NCBI RefSeq assembly: GCF_041021895.1 | Contig: NZ_CP157428.1 | Span: 3,286,001-3,350,000, forward strand | Length of the DNA stretch: 64,000 bases | From: Acinetobacter sp. XH1741 | Lineage (GTDB): Bacteria > Pseudomonadota > Gammaproteobacteria > Pseudomonadales > Moraxellaceae | Reading direction: 5' to 3' | In this document: in pieces, positions 45,202-55,270 of the stretch | How positions within the stretch are numbered: the stretch's first letter is position 1 | Layout of the letters: each line of letters opens with the position of its first letter | Notes under the pieces: model-generated | What the model saw: the letters and a program-made list of their open reading frames with translations, nothing else | Told to the model about the DNA's origin: nothing | The model's database searches: none | Made by a program: the position numbers and the translations under genes

Positions 45202-46578
45202 TTACTGAATACGTAAACCAAGCATAGCGCGTTGCCCTTGGCGTATGATGCCAACACGTGCAACGGTATTTTTTTGTAAGTTCGAAACAACTTTCGCAAA
45301 ATCTTGGCTATTCGAAATTTGCGTATTGTTGACCTGAATAATCACATCACCCGGAATGATATTTGACAATGACGCCAGCCCACCACGGCGGACATCCTGA
45401 ACATAAATACCGCCTTTTACGCCTAAAGTATTTTTCTCTGGTTCAGCTAAATCACGAATGCTCATACCTAAAACCGGACCTTTAGATGCAGAAGCCTGAT
45501 TACCTGTAGCTGGTGTTTCATCTGGAGCAGTTGTAAGGGTTGCCGAAATATTACGAGTTTTATCGTCACGTAGCACTTCAAACTGAACGGTTTGATTTGG
45601 CTGTACTTTATTTAATGCGTAGAGTAAATCACTTGTACGAGGTACAGATGTGCCATTGAGTTTTAAAATCACATCACCAGCTCTAAGCCCTGCTTTTTGA
45701 GCAGGTGAATTTGGTGTCACCTGTGTGATGAGAGCACCTTCTGGTTTAGGCAGTTTGTAAGCATCGGCAAGGTTACGGTCAATATCTTGCATCATAACGC
45801 CCAAGTATGAACGAGTAACTTTCCCTTTAGTTTTAAGCTGTTCCGCTACATCCATCGCTACATCGATTGGAATAGAGAAAGACAAGCCCATATAACCACC
45901 AGTACCACTAAAGATACGTGAGTTTACTCCGACAACTTCACCATTTTGGTTAAACAATGGACCACCTGAATTACCAGGGTTTAATGCCACATCAGTTTGA
46001 ATAAACGGTACCGAGGTTTCACCGCTCATGTTACGTGATTTTGCACTGACAATACCTGCTGAAGCTGAATAGTCAAAACCAAATGGCGAACCAATTGCTA
46101 GTACAGGCTCTCCCACGCGTAGGCGGTCAACATTACCGACTTTTAAAGCTGGATAATTACTTCCATTCACTTTTAATAAGGCAACATCAGTACGTTCATC
46201 ACTACCAACAACAGTTGCATCAATCTCACGACGGTCATTTAAAGTGATACTAATGCGGGAAGCATTTTCAATCACATGATGGTTTGTGAGTAAGTAACCA
46301 TCTTTACTAATAAAAAATGCACTACCGTATGCAGTTTTTTCTTGAGGACCTTGTTGCTGTGGAATGATGACCTGATTACCAAAGAAACGTTTTAAAATTT
46401 CAGGAACTTGCTGTTGTAACAGTTCATCCTGAGTCATTTTTTTTACGACGTTTACACTCACCACAGCCGGACTAACTTGTTCAACGAGATTTGAAAAATC
46501 AACAGCAGCATTTGCTTGAACAGCGGCAACTGTAAATACCGCTGCATACATCCCTTGTTGTAAATAGCGAGATTTCAT
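45202..46578 (-). CDS. Do-family periplasmic serine protease (DegP/DegQ/MucD type)
   Basis: A 458-residue periplasmic protease and chaperone. The signal peptide MKSRYLQQGMYAAVFTVAAV ends near VQANAA. The triad is visible: histidine in LTNHHVIENA, aspartate in SDERTDVALLKV, and serine in NPGNSGGPLF. Two PDZ domains follow (PNSPAQKAGLRAGDVILKLNG, and GGLASLSNIIPGDVIIQVNN). The ATG at 46578 is chosen because it opens a proper signal peptide; the frame extends to 46632 without one. It is divergent from nadB. In this family members guard envelope protein quality; there is no adjacent sigma-E locus. Confidence 0.9.
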   Translation of the reverse strand: MKSRYLQQGMYAAVFTVAAVQANAAVDFSNLVEQVSPAVVSVNVVKKMTQDELLQQQVPEILKRFFGNQVIIPQQQGPQEKTAYGSAFFISKDGYLLTNHHVIENASRISITLNDRREIDATVVGSDERTDVALLKVNGSNYPALKVGNVDRLRVGEPVLAIGSPFGFDYSASAGIVSAKSRNMSGETSVPFIQTDVALNPGNSGGPLFNQNGEVVGVNSRIFSGTGGYMGLSFSIPIDVAMDVAEQLKTKGKVTRSYLGVMMQDIDRNLADAYKLPKPEGALITQVTPNSPAQKAGLRAGDVILKLNGTSVPRTSDLLYALNKVQPNQTVQFEVLRDDKTRNISATLTTAPDETPATGNQASASKGPVLGMSIRDLAEPEKNTLGVKGGIYVQDVRRGGLASLSNIIPGDVIIQVNNTQISNSQDFAKVVSNLQKNTVARVGIIRQGQRAMLGLRIQ

Positions 46579-46802
46579 TCGGTGCTCACCCACAATTGGT
46601 CTACAAAAATAAGAATAAAACTTTTGTATCACAATGCTTTGGAATTGTGCGTAACAATATGTTTATTTGTAAGACACCATCAGCACGTTTATTTTACGCA
46701 TTGCAATTTTTTAAGCTAATTGCAATTTTTCTGTGACTTAGAGCGCTTAAGCTCTTGCCTTTTTAGGTAAAAAGGGGTGTCATTAGCGGACGTTTTAAAT
46801 TG

Positions 46803-48452
46803 ATGCGAATGGACATGCCTAATCAACAGACAATTCACCACTTTGACGTGATTATTGTGGGCAGTGGCGGTGCTGGTTTAAGTCTGGCTTTATCGTTACC
46901 AAGTCATTTTAATATTGCAGTTTTAGCCAAAGCTGCTTTAACCGAAGCGAGTACCTTCTATGCACAAGGTGGTGTTGCGGCGGTTCTAGATGAAACTGAC
47001 TCTATTCAACAACACATTAATGACACGATGATTGCAGGCGCTCATTTATGTGAAATAGATGCAGTACAGCATACTGTAGAGGGTGGTCGACCTTCTGTTG
47101 ATTTTCTTTTAAAGCAAGGCGTTCAATTTACCTTAGATGAAGATGAGCAGCTTCACTTAACTCGTGAAGGTGGTCACTCACAGCGCCGTATTATCCATTC
47201 TGCCGATGCTACGGGCAAAGCCATTTCCACCACTTTGGTTGAACGAGCAAAAGAACGTAAAAATATTACAATTTTTGAAAATTATATTGCGATTGATTTA
47301 ATCACTTCGCATAAATTGGGTCATACAGATCAAGCAAATCGTGCTATTGGTTTATATGCCTTGGATGAAAATACTGAAAAAGTTCATACTTTCCTTGCTC
47401 CATTTACCGCACTTGCCTGCGGCGGTGCAATGAAAGCGTACCTTTATACATCTAATCCAGATATTGCTACAGGGGATGGTATTGCCATGGCTTACCGAGC
47501 AGGTTGCCGTGTAGCCAATATGGAATTTAACCAGTTCCACCCAACTTGCCTATACCATCCACAAGCACGTTCTTTTTTAATTACTGAAGCGATGCGTGGT
47601 GAAGGTGCTTACTTACGTTTGCCAGATGGCGAACGTTTTATGCTGCGTTTTGACGACCGTGCCGAATTGGCTCCTCGTGATATTGTGGCGCGTACCATTG
47701 ACCATGAAATTAAACGTCTTGGTATTCGACATGTATGGTTAGACATTACACACAAATCACCTGAGTTTATTAAAGAGCACTTCCCTACACTTTATGCACG
47801 TTTGCTTGAGTTAGGTATCGACATTACTAAAGACATGATTCCAGTAGTGCCAGCAGCACACTATACATGTGGGGGTGTGGTGGTTGACTCAAATAGCCAG
47901 ACCGATATTGAAGGTCTCTATGCAATTGGGGAAACCTCTTATACAGGTTTACATGGCGCAAACCGTATGGCGAGTAACTCATTACTTGAGTGCTTCGTTT
48001 ATGGCATGAGTGCAGCAAAAGACATCGAAAATAAGTTTGATGAGAACTTTAAACTACCGAATGTACCCACTTGGGATGACTCTCAAGTAACCAACCCAGA
48101 TGAAGATGTTGTGATTTTACAAAACTGGGATGAGTTACGTTCAACCATGTGGAACTATGTCGGTATTGTCAGAACCACGAAACGTTTAGAACGTGCTTTA
48201 CACCGTATAGAAATGTTAAAGCGTGAAATCACTGAATATTATCAAGACTACCGTGTCAGTAAGAACTTGATTGAGCTACGTAATCTTGTGCTCGTTTCTG
48301 AAATGATTGTGCGCTGTGCCATGCAACGTAAAGAATCACGTGGTCTACATTACACGCTTGATTATCCGGAAACTTCAAGCGAGATTCGTAAAACTGTTTT
48401 AACGCCTCCAAACTTTGCGGTAGAGCAACCTTTGGTAAATACCAGCGTTTAA
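46803..48452 (+). CDS. nadB: L-aspartate oxidase
   Basis: An FAD enzyme that oxidises L-aspartate to iminoaspartate, the first step of de novo NAD synthesis. The FAD motif [15 protein letters not shown] begins near residue 15. The family segments [14 protein letters not shown] near 57, [11 protein letters not shown] near 240, [10 protein letters not shown] near 262 and [10 protein letters not shown] near 293 are present, and [23 protein letters not shown] falls near 355-375. Several ATG codons lie close together; 46803 is used, with 46815 as an alternative with better upstream GAATGGA. nadA and nadC are not adjacent. The gene ends at a bidirectional terminator. Confidence 0.95.
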   Translation: MRMDMPNQQTIHHFDVIIVGSGGAGLSLALSLPSHFNIAVLAKAALTEASTFYAQGGVAAVLDETDSIQQHINDTMIAGAHLCEIDAVQHTVEGGRPSVDFLLKQGVQFTLDEDEQLHLTREGGHSQRRIIHSADATGKAISTTLVERAKERKNITIFENYIAIDLITSHKLGHTDQANRAIGLYALDENTEKVHTFLAPFTALACGGAMKAYLYTSNPDIATGDGIAMAYRAGCRVANMEFNQFHPTCLYHPQARSFLITEAMRGEGAYLRLPDGERFMLRFDDRAELAPRDIVARTIDHEIKRLGIRHVWLDITHKSPEFIKEHFPTLYARLLELGIDITKDMIPVVPAAHYTCGGVVVDSNSQTDIEGLYAIGETSYTGLHGANRMASNSLLECFVYGMSAAKDIENKFDENFKLPNVPTWDDSQVTNPDEDVVILQNWDELRSTMWNYVGIVRTTKRLERALHRIEMLKREITEYYQDYRVSKNLIELRNLVLVSEMIVRCAMQRKESRGLHYTLDYPETSSEIRKTVLTPPNFAVEQPLVNTSV

Positions 48453-48465
48453 ATCATCTCATTAT

Positions 48466-48496
48466 AAAAAAGCACGGTTCATTCCGTGCTTTTTTA
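48466..48496 (+). terminator. Terminator after nadB
   Basis: AGCACGG pairs with CCGTGCT around a six-base loop, flanked by A and T runs. It serves nadB and probably the convergent thioesterase gene. Confidence 0.93.
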
Positions 48497-48508
48497 TAAC
48501 TTTAATAT

Positions 48509-48925
48509 TTATGATCGAGGTGGAATTGAATACGTCGCAGTCACATGTGCCACGGGTTCATCTAGCCCAACCGAATAAATCCAAACCTCACCAACGACTA
48601 GGCTCTTTCCTACTTTCATGAGTTTACATTCACTACGTAGGTCTTTATCACCTGCGGGTTTTCTTAAAAAATTAATATTAAAGTTAGTGGTTACGGCTAA
48701 ACCAATAATTCCGATTTCACCGAGTATTGCAATATACAAAGCAAAGTCTGCCAAAGTCATCATGGTTGGGCCAGATATGGTACCACCCGGACGTTGATGT
48801 CTTTGATCGACATGATAGTAAACGACAGCAGCCTTAGGCGTGACTGATTCAATCGTACAATGTTCAAGACTTGGCGGAAATTCCTTTTTAAGAAACTCTA
48901 CGATTTCTTCTTTTGAACTTTTCAT
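48509..48925 (-). CDS. PaaI family thioesterase
   Basis: A 138-residue hotdog-fold protein. The segment RPGGTISGPTMMTLADFALYIA near residues 46-67 corresponds to the catalytic helix of PaaI enzymes, with the aspartate kept but the usual HGG changed to SGP. FNINFLRKPAG matches the conserved strand. The altered active-site entrance makes its activity less certain. Monocistronic; substrate unknown. Confidence 0.8.
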   Translation of the reverse strand: MKSSKEEIVEFLKKEFPPSLEHCTIESVTPKAAVVYYHVDQRHQRPGGTISGPTMMTLADFALYIAILGEIGIIGLAVTTNFNINFLRKPAGDKDLRSECKLMKVGKSLVVGEVWIYSVGLDEPVAHVTATYSIPPRS

Positions 48926-49061
48926 CCTTGTTTTTCTTCGATTTCAAAACAGTATTCAAAATAGCATAAAATACTGACTAATATTTTCTATGACGTTTTA
49001 AATCAGTTTTGTCATCATTTTTAACCGCTCCCACAAAATATGAGAGTGGCTTTACGACTAC

Positions 49062-49661
49062 TTATCTTAAATATTGCAATGCTTGCTCAAACACCTGATC
49101 TGGGCTTTGCGTAGCATCTAAACGTTTAATACGTTCAGGTTCAGCTTTCCATAAGGTTTCATAACCTTCGCGAACTTTAGCGAAAAAGCTTAACTTTTCT
49201 TGTTCAAAACGGTCTAAAGCGCCACGTTCACGTGCACGGTTCATACCAAGTTCAATCGGTGCATCCAACCAGAAAGTCACCTCTGGCATACGTGAAACAA
49301 AGTTTTGATTTAAAAGCTGTAACTTATCTTGGCTTAAACCACGACCAGAACATTGGTAAGCAAAGCTTGCATCGGTAAAGCGATCACTTAAAACAATTTT
49401 ATTAGACTCTAAAGCCGGTAAGATGACTTGTTGTAAATGTTGAGCTCGTGCCGCATAAATTAAAAGTAGTTCAGTATCATGACTCATATTTTCATCATGA
49501 TTTACTGCCAAAAGCATCGAACGTATTTGTTCTGCTAATGGTGTACCACCCGGTTCACGGGTTAAAACAACTTGTTTACCTTGCTCTTCAAAATGCTGAT
49601 GAATTTTTCGAATGAGTGTAGTTTTACCTACCCCTTCCGTGCCTTCAAAGCTAATAAACAT
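49062..49661 (-). CDS. tmk: Thymidylate kinase
   Basis: Phosphorylates dTMP to dTDP. The 199-residue protein has P-loop FEGTEGVGKTTL at residues 5-16, TREPGGTPLAEQIR with the DR-type site near 38, and SDRFTDASFAYQ near 96. The lid region near residue 145 (ARERGALDRFEQE) is arginine-rich as in E. coli-type enzymes. It ends the pabC-mltG-tmk operon, 9 bases after mltG. No holB follows. Confidence 0.96.
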   Translation of the reverse strand: MFISFEGTEGVGKTTLIRKIHQHFEEQGKQVVLTREPGGTPLAEQIRSMLLAVNHDENMSHDTELLLIYAARAQHLQQVILPALESNKIVLSDRFTDASFAYQCSGRGLSQDKLQLLNQNFVSRMPEVTFWLDAPIELGMNRARERGALDRFEQEKLSFFAKVREGYETLWKAEPERIKRLDATQSPDQVFEQALQYLR

Positions 49662-49670
49662 CTCTTTTCC

Positions 49671-50741
49671 TTATTTCTTCGATCTCAACACGGATAAATA
49701 CTCTTGTACCGCTTGGTTATGAGCCTGCAAATCTGCTGTAAATTTATGACCACCATTACCAGTTGCCACAAAATAAACATTATTTGAGTCATCTGGATGT
49801 AATGCTGCTTCAATTGCTTTTTGACTTGGTAAAGCAATTGGAGTTGGCGGTAACCCATTAATCGTATAGGTATTATAGGGAGTTGGTGTACGTAAGTCTT
49901 CCCGAGTAATCTTACCATTATAGTTATCACCCATCCCATAAATCACGGTTGGGTCAGTTTGTAGACGCATACCAATTTTCAAACGTCGTACAAATACACC
50001 AGATACTTGCTCAAGCTCACTATCTAAACTCGTTTCTTTTTCAACAATTGAAGCCATGATTAACGCTTCATACTTATCTTTATAAGGTAAGTTTGGTGCA
50101 CGATTTGCCCAAGCTGCATCTAAGGCTTTCATTTGATGATGATATAAGTCTGTCAGGATTTTTTTATCAGTCTCACCCTTTGCAAAGAAATAAGTGTTCG
50201 GTGCAAACAAACCTTCAGGATGATGATAAGGAATTCCTAGAGCCTTCATGAGCTGATCATCAGGTAAATCTAGTATTGTATTTTTTACATTTTTATCATT
50301 TTTGAGTGCAGTAAGAAGCTGTTTAAAAGTTGTACCTTCAATCACTAAAATACGGTTCATTTGAGCATTATCAGCATTAGACAACATTTCTAATACTTGT
50401 CTTACACTCATTCCCTGTTCGACTTCATATACACCAGCTTTCATGCTGTCATGAATCATAAACTTTTGATAAAGCTTAAGTACAATGGGGAAATGAATTT
50501 TGTTTTCTTTGCCTAAACGATCAATAAAACCAGAATAGGTCTCACCTGATGTGATCGATAACATCTGCTTTTTCCCTTCAATGGGATAAGCTTTAAATAA
50601 ACTTGACCATAAAATAGCAAAAATAGAAATTAAAACGATAAAACAGCCAAACAGCACCAACTTTTTAGGAAAATGAGATGCTGTTTTCTTGCCCTTTTTT
50701 TTAGCATTTTTTGCTTTCGCGTTCACAGGTGGCTTCGGCAT
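49671..50741 (-). CDS. mltG: Endolytic murein transglycosylase MltG (YceG family)
   Basis: Cuts nascent glycan strands and so sets peptidoglycan chain length. The 356-residue protein has a very basic N-terminal tail, one transmembrane helix (residues 28-50), a LysM-like subdomain and the YceG catalytic domain. Family blocks are ALIMASIVEKETSLDSELEQVSGVF (catalytic glutamate in VEKE near residue 217), RLQTDPTVIYG near 257, PYNTYTINGLPPTPI near 292 and YFVATGNGGHKF near 328. Between pabC and tmk, its standard position. Confidence 0.95.
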   Translation of the reverse strand: MPKPPVNAKAKNAKKKGKKTASHFPKKLVLFGCFIVLISIFAILWSSLFKAYPIEGKKQMLSITSGETYSGFIDRLGKENKIHFPIVLKLYQKFMIHDSMKAGVYEVEQGMSVRQVLEMLSNADNAQMNRILVIEGTTFKQLLTALKNDKNVKNTILDLPDDQLMKALGIPYHHPEGLFAPNTYFFAKGETDKKILTDLYHHQMKALDAAWANRAPNLPYKDKYEALIMASIVEKETSLDSELEQVSGVFVRRLKIGMRLQTDPTVIYGMGDNYNGKITREDLRTPTPYNTYTINGLPPTPIALPSQKAIEAALHPDDSNNVYFVATGNGGHKFTADLQAHNQAVQEYLSVLRSKK

Positions 50742-50742
50742 A

Positions 50743-51555
50743 TTAATGAATCTGATTCAAGTTAAGAGTATGAAATAAATTTAGGCACGCCTGTGAATCT
50801 AGAGTTTGTTCACCGATTTGAGTAACTACTCGCATTGGATGTAAAGCATTACAAAAGAATAGACTTTGTATTTGTGACACTTCATCTAATTCAATTATTC
50901 CGACTTCGCAGGCAATTCCATAGTGTTGCATACGCGCTAAAATTTCTGCACGCATCACACCGTGGACGCCATTATAGCGAAGTTCCGGTGTAATCCATCT
51001 ATCATTTAAACGAATAAAACAATTACTACTTACCCCTTCAACAATATAACCTTGTACATCAGATACTAATGCTTCTGCCCAACCTTGTTGATCTGCTTCT
51101 TTTTTTAGCAGTACCTGCTCAAGACGATTTAAAGATTTAAGTCCAACCAAACTTGGCATGGTTAAACCCAAGGCCTGATTTAAGACACCACACTTGATCG
51201 TATCTGGTTGGAACTGCTCTAATGCTTTTGGATAGAACCAGATATAAATATCCGCTTCATGTTTTGGCAAACTATAACCGCGGTCGCCTTCACCTCGGCT
51301 AATCACGATTTTTAAAGTACCGTTAAGCACAAGGTTCTGCTTTTGTAACTGCTGTAGGCTCTGTTCTATTAATTCAAAGTTCGCAGTCAAAGAGAGTTTT
51401 TGACAGGCAAGTTTTAAACGGTCCCAGTGTCTTTCTTTAAGCTCAATCTTATTTTGAAAAACACGAATTGTGGTAAAGCATCCATCGCCATAATGAAATG
51501 CTCGGTCTAGTAAAGGTATGGTCTCAACAGGTTGCCCATTTTTAAAACACCACAT
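50743..51555 (-). CDS. pabC: Aminodeoxychorismate lyase
   Basis: Converts 4-amino-4-deoxychorismate to p-aminobenzoate and pyruvate for folate. The 270-residue fold-type IV pyridoxal-phosphate enzyme shows FHYGDGCFTTIRVF near residue 20, the phosphate-site LKSLNRLEQVLLKKEA with the PLP lysine near 140, VEGVSSNCFIRL near 172 and GVMRAEIL near 198. Its gene leads the pabC-mltG-tmk operon and is divergent from the sulfate-binding protein gene across about 260 AT-rich bases. Confidence 0.93.
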   Translation of the reverse strand: MWCFKNGQPVETIPLLDRAFHYGDGCFTTIRVFQNKIELKERHWDRLKLACQKLSLTANFELIEQSLQQLQKQNLVLNGTLKIVISRGEGDRGYSLPKHEADIYIWFYPKALEQFQPDTIKCGVLNQALGLTMPSLVGLKSLNRLEQVLLKKEADQQGWAEALVSDVQGYIVEGVSSNCFIRLNDRWITPELRYNGVHGVMRAEILARMQHYGIACEVGIIELDEVSQIQSLFFCNALHPMRVVTQIGEQTLDSQACLNLFHTLNLNQIH

Positions 51556-51817
51556 GCTTAATCCGTCCCTTATTTAAAACCACCAAACAATACAACACCT
51601 TTCATTTAATAAATAAATGACTGATTTTAAAAAATTATACCGATTTAATCATTACTTTTGAAACTTGTTATATATCAAGATTTAAGAATAACTTATCCAT
51701 TTTTATTATTTCTATATTTTTCATATTAAATTCGTTTTTTATTATTTTTTTAGAATAAAGACTAACGCTATTCTGCGTTTATGTTTTGAACATTTCATAT
51801 TTTTGAGGGGTTATCTC

Positions 51818-52825
51818 ATGCGTTTTTCTCAATTAAAAGTTGGGGTTATTGCTGCGCTTCTTTCTGTTTCATCATTTGCAGCTCAAGAGTTCTTAAACGT
51901 TTCTTACGATCCAACTCGTGAGTTATATACAGATTTCAATAAACAGTTCGGTACTTACTGGAAACAACGTACTGGACAAGATATTCAGTTTAAACAATCA
52001 CACGGCGGTTCTGGTAAACAGGCTCGTGCTGTTATCGATGGTTTAAATGCTGACGTTGTGACATTAGCGCTTGCTGCTGATATTGATGAAATTGCTGAAA
52101 AAGCAAAATTGCTTCCAACTGACTGGCAAAAAAAGTTACCGCAGAACTCTACTCCGTACACTTCAACAATCGTGTTTTTGGTACGTAAAGGTAACCCTAA
52201 ACAAATTAAAGACTGGGGAGATTTAATCAAACCAGGTGTAGAAATTATTACGCCAAACCCGAAAACTTCTGGTGGTGCTCGCTGGAACTACCTTGCTGCT
52301 TGGGCTTGGGCAAAACATCAACCAGGTGGTAACGATGCAAAAGCACAAGAATACGTCCGCCAAATTTATAAGCATACTAAAGTTCTAGATTCGGGTGCAC
52401 GCGGCGCAACCACGACTTTTGCTGAACGTGGCATTGGTGATGTGTTACTCGCTTGGGAAAATGAAGCTCACTTAGCGGTTCGCGAACAACCGGGCAAATT
52501 TGAAATTATTACCCCGTCTCTTTCGATTTTAGCTGAACCACCAGTTGCTGTTGTTGAGAAAAATGCTGCCAAAAAAGGCAACCTCACAATCGCTAAAGGT
52601 TATCTCAACTACTTGTATTCACCTGCTGGCCAAGAAATTGCAGCACGTAACTTCTACCGCCCTCGTAATGCGGCTGTACTCAAGAAATACAGCAATGTAT
52701 TTAAGCCATTGAAGCTTGTAACCATTGATAAAGAATTTGGTGGTTGGACAAAAGTGCAAAAACAACACTTTGATAATGGTGGTGTTTTCGATCAAATCGT
52801 GAAAATCAACAGTGCAGAGAAGTAA
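51818..52825 (+). CDS. sbp: Periplasmic sulfate-binding protein
   Basis: The substrate-binding component of the sulfate/thiosulfate ABC importer. The 335-residue protein has a Sec signal ([20 protein letters not shown], cleaved near AAQ). Family blocks are [15 protein letters not shown] near residue 27, [13 protein letters not shown] near 66, [18 protein letters not shown] near 150 and [12 protein letters not shown] near 282. The ATG at 51818 follows GAGGGG; the in-frame TTG at 51803 is rejected. It heads the operon sbp-hydrolase-cysT-cysW-cysA. CysB control is expected from the family, but the AT-rich upstream region shows no site I could delimit. Confidence 0.95.
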   Translation: MRFSQLKVGVIAALLSVSSFAAQEFLNVSYDPTRELYTDFNKQFGTYWKQRTGQDIQFKQSHGGSGKQARAVIDGLNADVVTLALAADIDEIAEKAKLLPTDWQKKLPQNSTPYTSTIVFLVRKGNPKQIKDWGDLIKPGVEIITPNPKTSGGARWNYLAAWAWAKHQPGGNDAKAQEYVRQIYKHTKVLDSGARGATTTFAERGIGDVLLAWENEAHLAVREQPGKFEIITPSLSILAEPPVAVVEKNAAKKGNLTIAKGYLNYLYSPAGQEIAARNFYRPRNAAVLKKYSNVFKPLKLVTIDKEFGGWTKVQKQHFDNGGVFDQIVKINSAEK

Positions 52826-52855
52826 TTCTTTGTACTAACGATAAGGAGAACAGAC

Positions 52856-53464
52856 ATGACTCACTCTGTAATTGTTCCAGGTGTAGGTGGAAGTGAACAT
52901 CAACATTGGCAATCTTGGTTGCAGCGTCAACTCGTGTCTAGTTCTCGTGTTGAGCAAAAAAACTGGGATAGACCCGTATTAAGTGAATGGATTGAGCAAT
53001 TCGTAAAAACAGTTCAAGCAGTACAAGCACCCGTACAAATTGTTGCGCATAGTTTCGGTTGCTTAACAAGTGTTGCTGCTTTGACTGAACATCCTGAGTT
53101 ACAAGTTCAAGTTAAAAAGTTAATTTTGGTTGCTCCTGCAAATCCGGCACGTTTTGGTGAAGCAGGTTTTGCCCGCCATAGCTTGACTGACTACAAAGAT
53201 TATTTTCATCAGTTAAAAATTAATGTGCCGACAACACTACTCATTAGTGAAAATGATCCATGGCTCGATTTTTTCGATGCATTACAACTTGCGAAAGCTT
53301 GGCAACTAAACCCAATTAATCTTGGACAAGTCGGTCATATTAATGTTGCTTCGGGTTTTGGCCCATTCCCTGACTTACTGAACTATCTACTTCCTGAAGA
53401 CTCGATGTGTAGCCACTCATCTATTGATCCGGTAAAGACACATTTCTCTTTGAAATTTGCTTAA
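52856..53464 (+). CDS. RBBP9/YdeN-type alpha/beta hydrolase in the sulfate operon
   Basis: A 202-residue serine hydrolase of the small RBBP9/YdeN family. It has the start VIVPGVGGSEHQHWQSWL, the nucleophile in VAHSFGCL near residue 65, aspartate in ISENDPWLDF near 125 and histidine in QVGHINVASGFGPFP near 157. The last 25 residues are a polar tail. It lies 30 bases after sbp and 80 before cysT on the same strand, with AAGGAG as ribosome site and no terminator between. It is therefore likely cotranscribed with sulfate uptake genes. Its substrate is unknown; release of sulfur from organic esters is a guess from context. Confidence 0.85.
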   Translation: MTHSVIVPGVGGSEHQHWQSWLQRQLVSSSRVEQKNWDRPVLSEWIEQFVKTVQAVQAPVQIVAHSFGCLTSVAALTEHPELQVQVKKLILVAPANPARFGEAGFARHSLTDYKDYFHQLKINVPTTLLISENDPWLDFFDALQLAKAWQLNPINLGQVGHINVASGFGPFPDLLNYLLPEDSMCSHSSIDPVKTHFSLKFA

Positions 53465-53544
53465 TACCCAGCTTTATACCGCGCCGTTTATCTTTATTTA
53501 TTCGCTTACTGGTTTCAGCAGGCTTTTCTCTTTGAGGAAATATC

Positions 53545-54378
53545 ATGTCGCAGCGATCCCGAGTGCTGCCTGGGTTTGGTCTATCTTTGGGCTTCACCCT
53601 CGCCTATGTATCTTTTATTGTGCTTATTCCATTAGCCGCAGTCTTTATCAAATCATTTGGAATCGGATGGGACGGATTATGGGAAATCTTAACGTCTGAG
53701 CGTATTTTAAAATCGCTTCAGCTTAGTTTTAGCTCAGCTTTAATTGCAGCATTTATTAATGTAGTTTTCGGGCTACTTTTAGCTTGGTGCCTAGTTCGTT
53801 ATAACTTTCCCGGCAAGCGTCTAGTTGATGCTTTAGTAGACTTACCTTTTGCTCTACCCACCGCAGTTGCAGGTATTGCGCTGACTTCGCTCTATGCACC
53901 TACTGGCTGGATTGGTCAATATTTAGAACCACTTGGTATTCATGTTGCTTATACGCCAATCGGGATTACGCTAGCCCTAGTGTTTATTGGTATTCCCTTT
54001 ATTGTTCGAACTGTTCAACCCGTACTCAGCGATATCGAAACCGAGCTGGAAGAAGCAGCTTCCGCACTTGGGGCAAATCGCTGGCAAACCATTACTAAAA
54101 TTATTTTACCGATATTGTTACCAGCACTTTTCACTGGCTTCGCTTTAGCATTTGCGCGTGGTGTAGGTGAATATGGTTCAGTTATTTTCATTGCAGGTAA
54201 TCAACCGTTTAAAACTGAAATTGCTCCGCTCATGATCATTTCTCGTCTTGAAGAATATGACTACGCAGGTGCAACAACGATTGCCGCAGTAATGTTGGTT
54301 CTCTCTTTCATTATTTTATTTGCCATTAATTTACTGCAAGCCTGGGCAAACCGTCGTACAGGGAGAAATATCACATGA
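53545..54378 (+). CDS. cysT: Sulfate ABC transporter permease CysT (CysU)
   Basis: An inner-membrane channel subunit of the sulfate/thiosulfate importer. The 277-residue protein has about six hydrophobic helices. The ABC-permease EAA loop reads [23 protein letters not shown] near residues 168-190. Family blocks [19 protein letters not shown] and [17 protein letters not shown] are present. The start ATG follows GAGGAAATATC. It overlaps cysW by four bases (ATGA), so the permeases are made in coupled fashion. Confidence 0.95.
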   Translation: MSQRSRVLPGFGLSLGFTLAYVSFIVLIPLAAVFIKSFGIGWDGLWEILTSERILKSLQLSFSSALIAAFINVVFGLLLAWCLVRYNFPGKRLVDALVDLPFALPTAVAGIALTSLYAPTGWIGQYLEPLGIHVAYTPIGITLALVFIGIPFIVRTVQPVLSDIETELEEAASALGANRWQTITKIILPILLPALFTGFALAFARGVGEYGSVIFIAGNQPFKTEIAPLMIISRLEEYDYAGATTIAAVMLVLSFIILFAINLLQAWANRRTGRNIT

Positions 54379-55259
54379 ACCTACATACCGACAGCAATGC
54401 ACTTGCCTTGAAGTTGCAATCTCGTGACGCAACACGTGAACCAACTTGGGTACGCTATATCCTAATTACCATTGCGCTGATTTTCTTTCTTAGTTGCCTA
54501 ATGCTGCCTCTTATTCTGGTTTTTGTAGAAGCATTTAAACAAGGTCTTGAAGTCTATGTGCAGGCATTAATTGACCCAGATACATTGTCAGCAGTGAAGT
54601 TAACATTATTAACCGCAGCTATTGCTGTTCCGATTAACGTGATATTTGGTGTAGCCGCTGCATGGGCTGTTTCTAAGTTTCAGTTTAAAGGCAAAGCTAT
54701 TTTAACCACCATTATTGATATGCCTTTTTCAGTTTCACCTGTTATTGCAGGTTTAATGATTGTACTGATTTTTGGTGCTCAAGGCTGGTTAGGCGGCTGG
54801 TTAATGGACCATGACATTAAGATTTTATATGCCGTGCCCGGAATTGTTTTAGCGACCATCTTTATTACCGTTCCTTTTGTTGCACGTGAGTTAATTCCCC
54901 TTATGGAGGCTCAAGGAACAGAGGAAGAGGAAGCCGCGATTGTACTGGGTGCATCGGGTTGGCAAACCTTCTGGAAAGTCACTTTGCCTAACATTAAATG
55001 GGGTTTGATTTACGGCGTGATTCTATGTAATGCCCGTGCAATGGGTGAGTTTGGTGCAGTCTCTGTAGTTTCCGGTCATATCCGTGGTGAAACTAATACG
55101 CTGCCACTTCATGTCGAGATTTTATATAACGAGTACACCTTTAGTGCAGCCTTTGCCGTGTCCTCATTACTTGCTTTTTTAGCGCTATTAACACTGGTAT
55201 TGAAAACTTGGTTAGAGATACATCAAGACAAGCCACAATCGCATTCAACTGATTCGTAA
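54375..55259 (+). CDS. cysW: Sulfate ABC transporter permease CysW
   Basis: The second permease of the sulfate/thiosulfate importer. The 294-residue protein has six hydrophobic helices after a polar N-terminus of about 25 residues. EAA loop: [19 protein letters not shown] near residues 176-194. Family blocks are [20 protein letters not shown] and [18 protein letters not shown]. It overlaps cysT by four bases and lies 11 bases before cysA. Confidence 0.95.
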   Translation: MNLHTDSNALALKLQSRDATREPTWVRYILITIALIFFLSCLMLPLILVFVEAFKQGLEVYVQALIDPDTLSAVKLTLLTAAIAVPINVIFGVAAAWAVSKFQFKGKAILTTIIDMPFSVSPVIAGLMIVLIFGAQGWLGGWLMDHDIKILYAVPGIVLATIFITVPFVARELIPLMEAQGTEEEEAAIVLGASGWQTFWKVTLPNIKWGLIYGVILCNARAMGEFGAVSVVSGHIRGETNTLPLHVEILYNEYTFSAAFAVSSLLAFLALLTLVLKTWLEIHQDKPQSHSTDS

Positions 55260-55270
55260 GGAATGAAATC

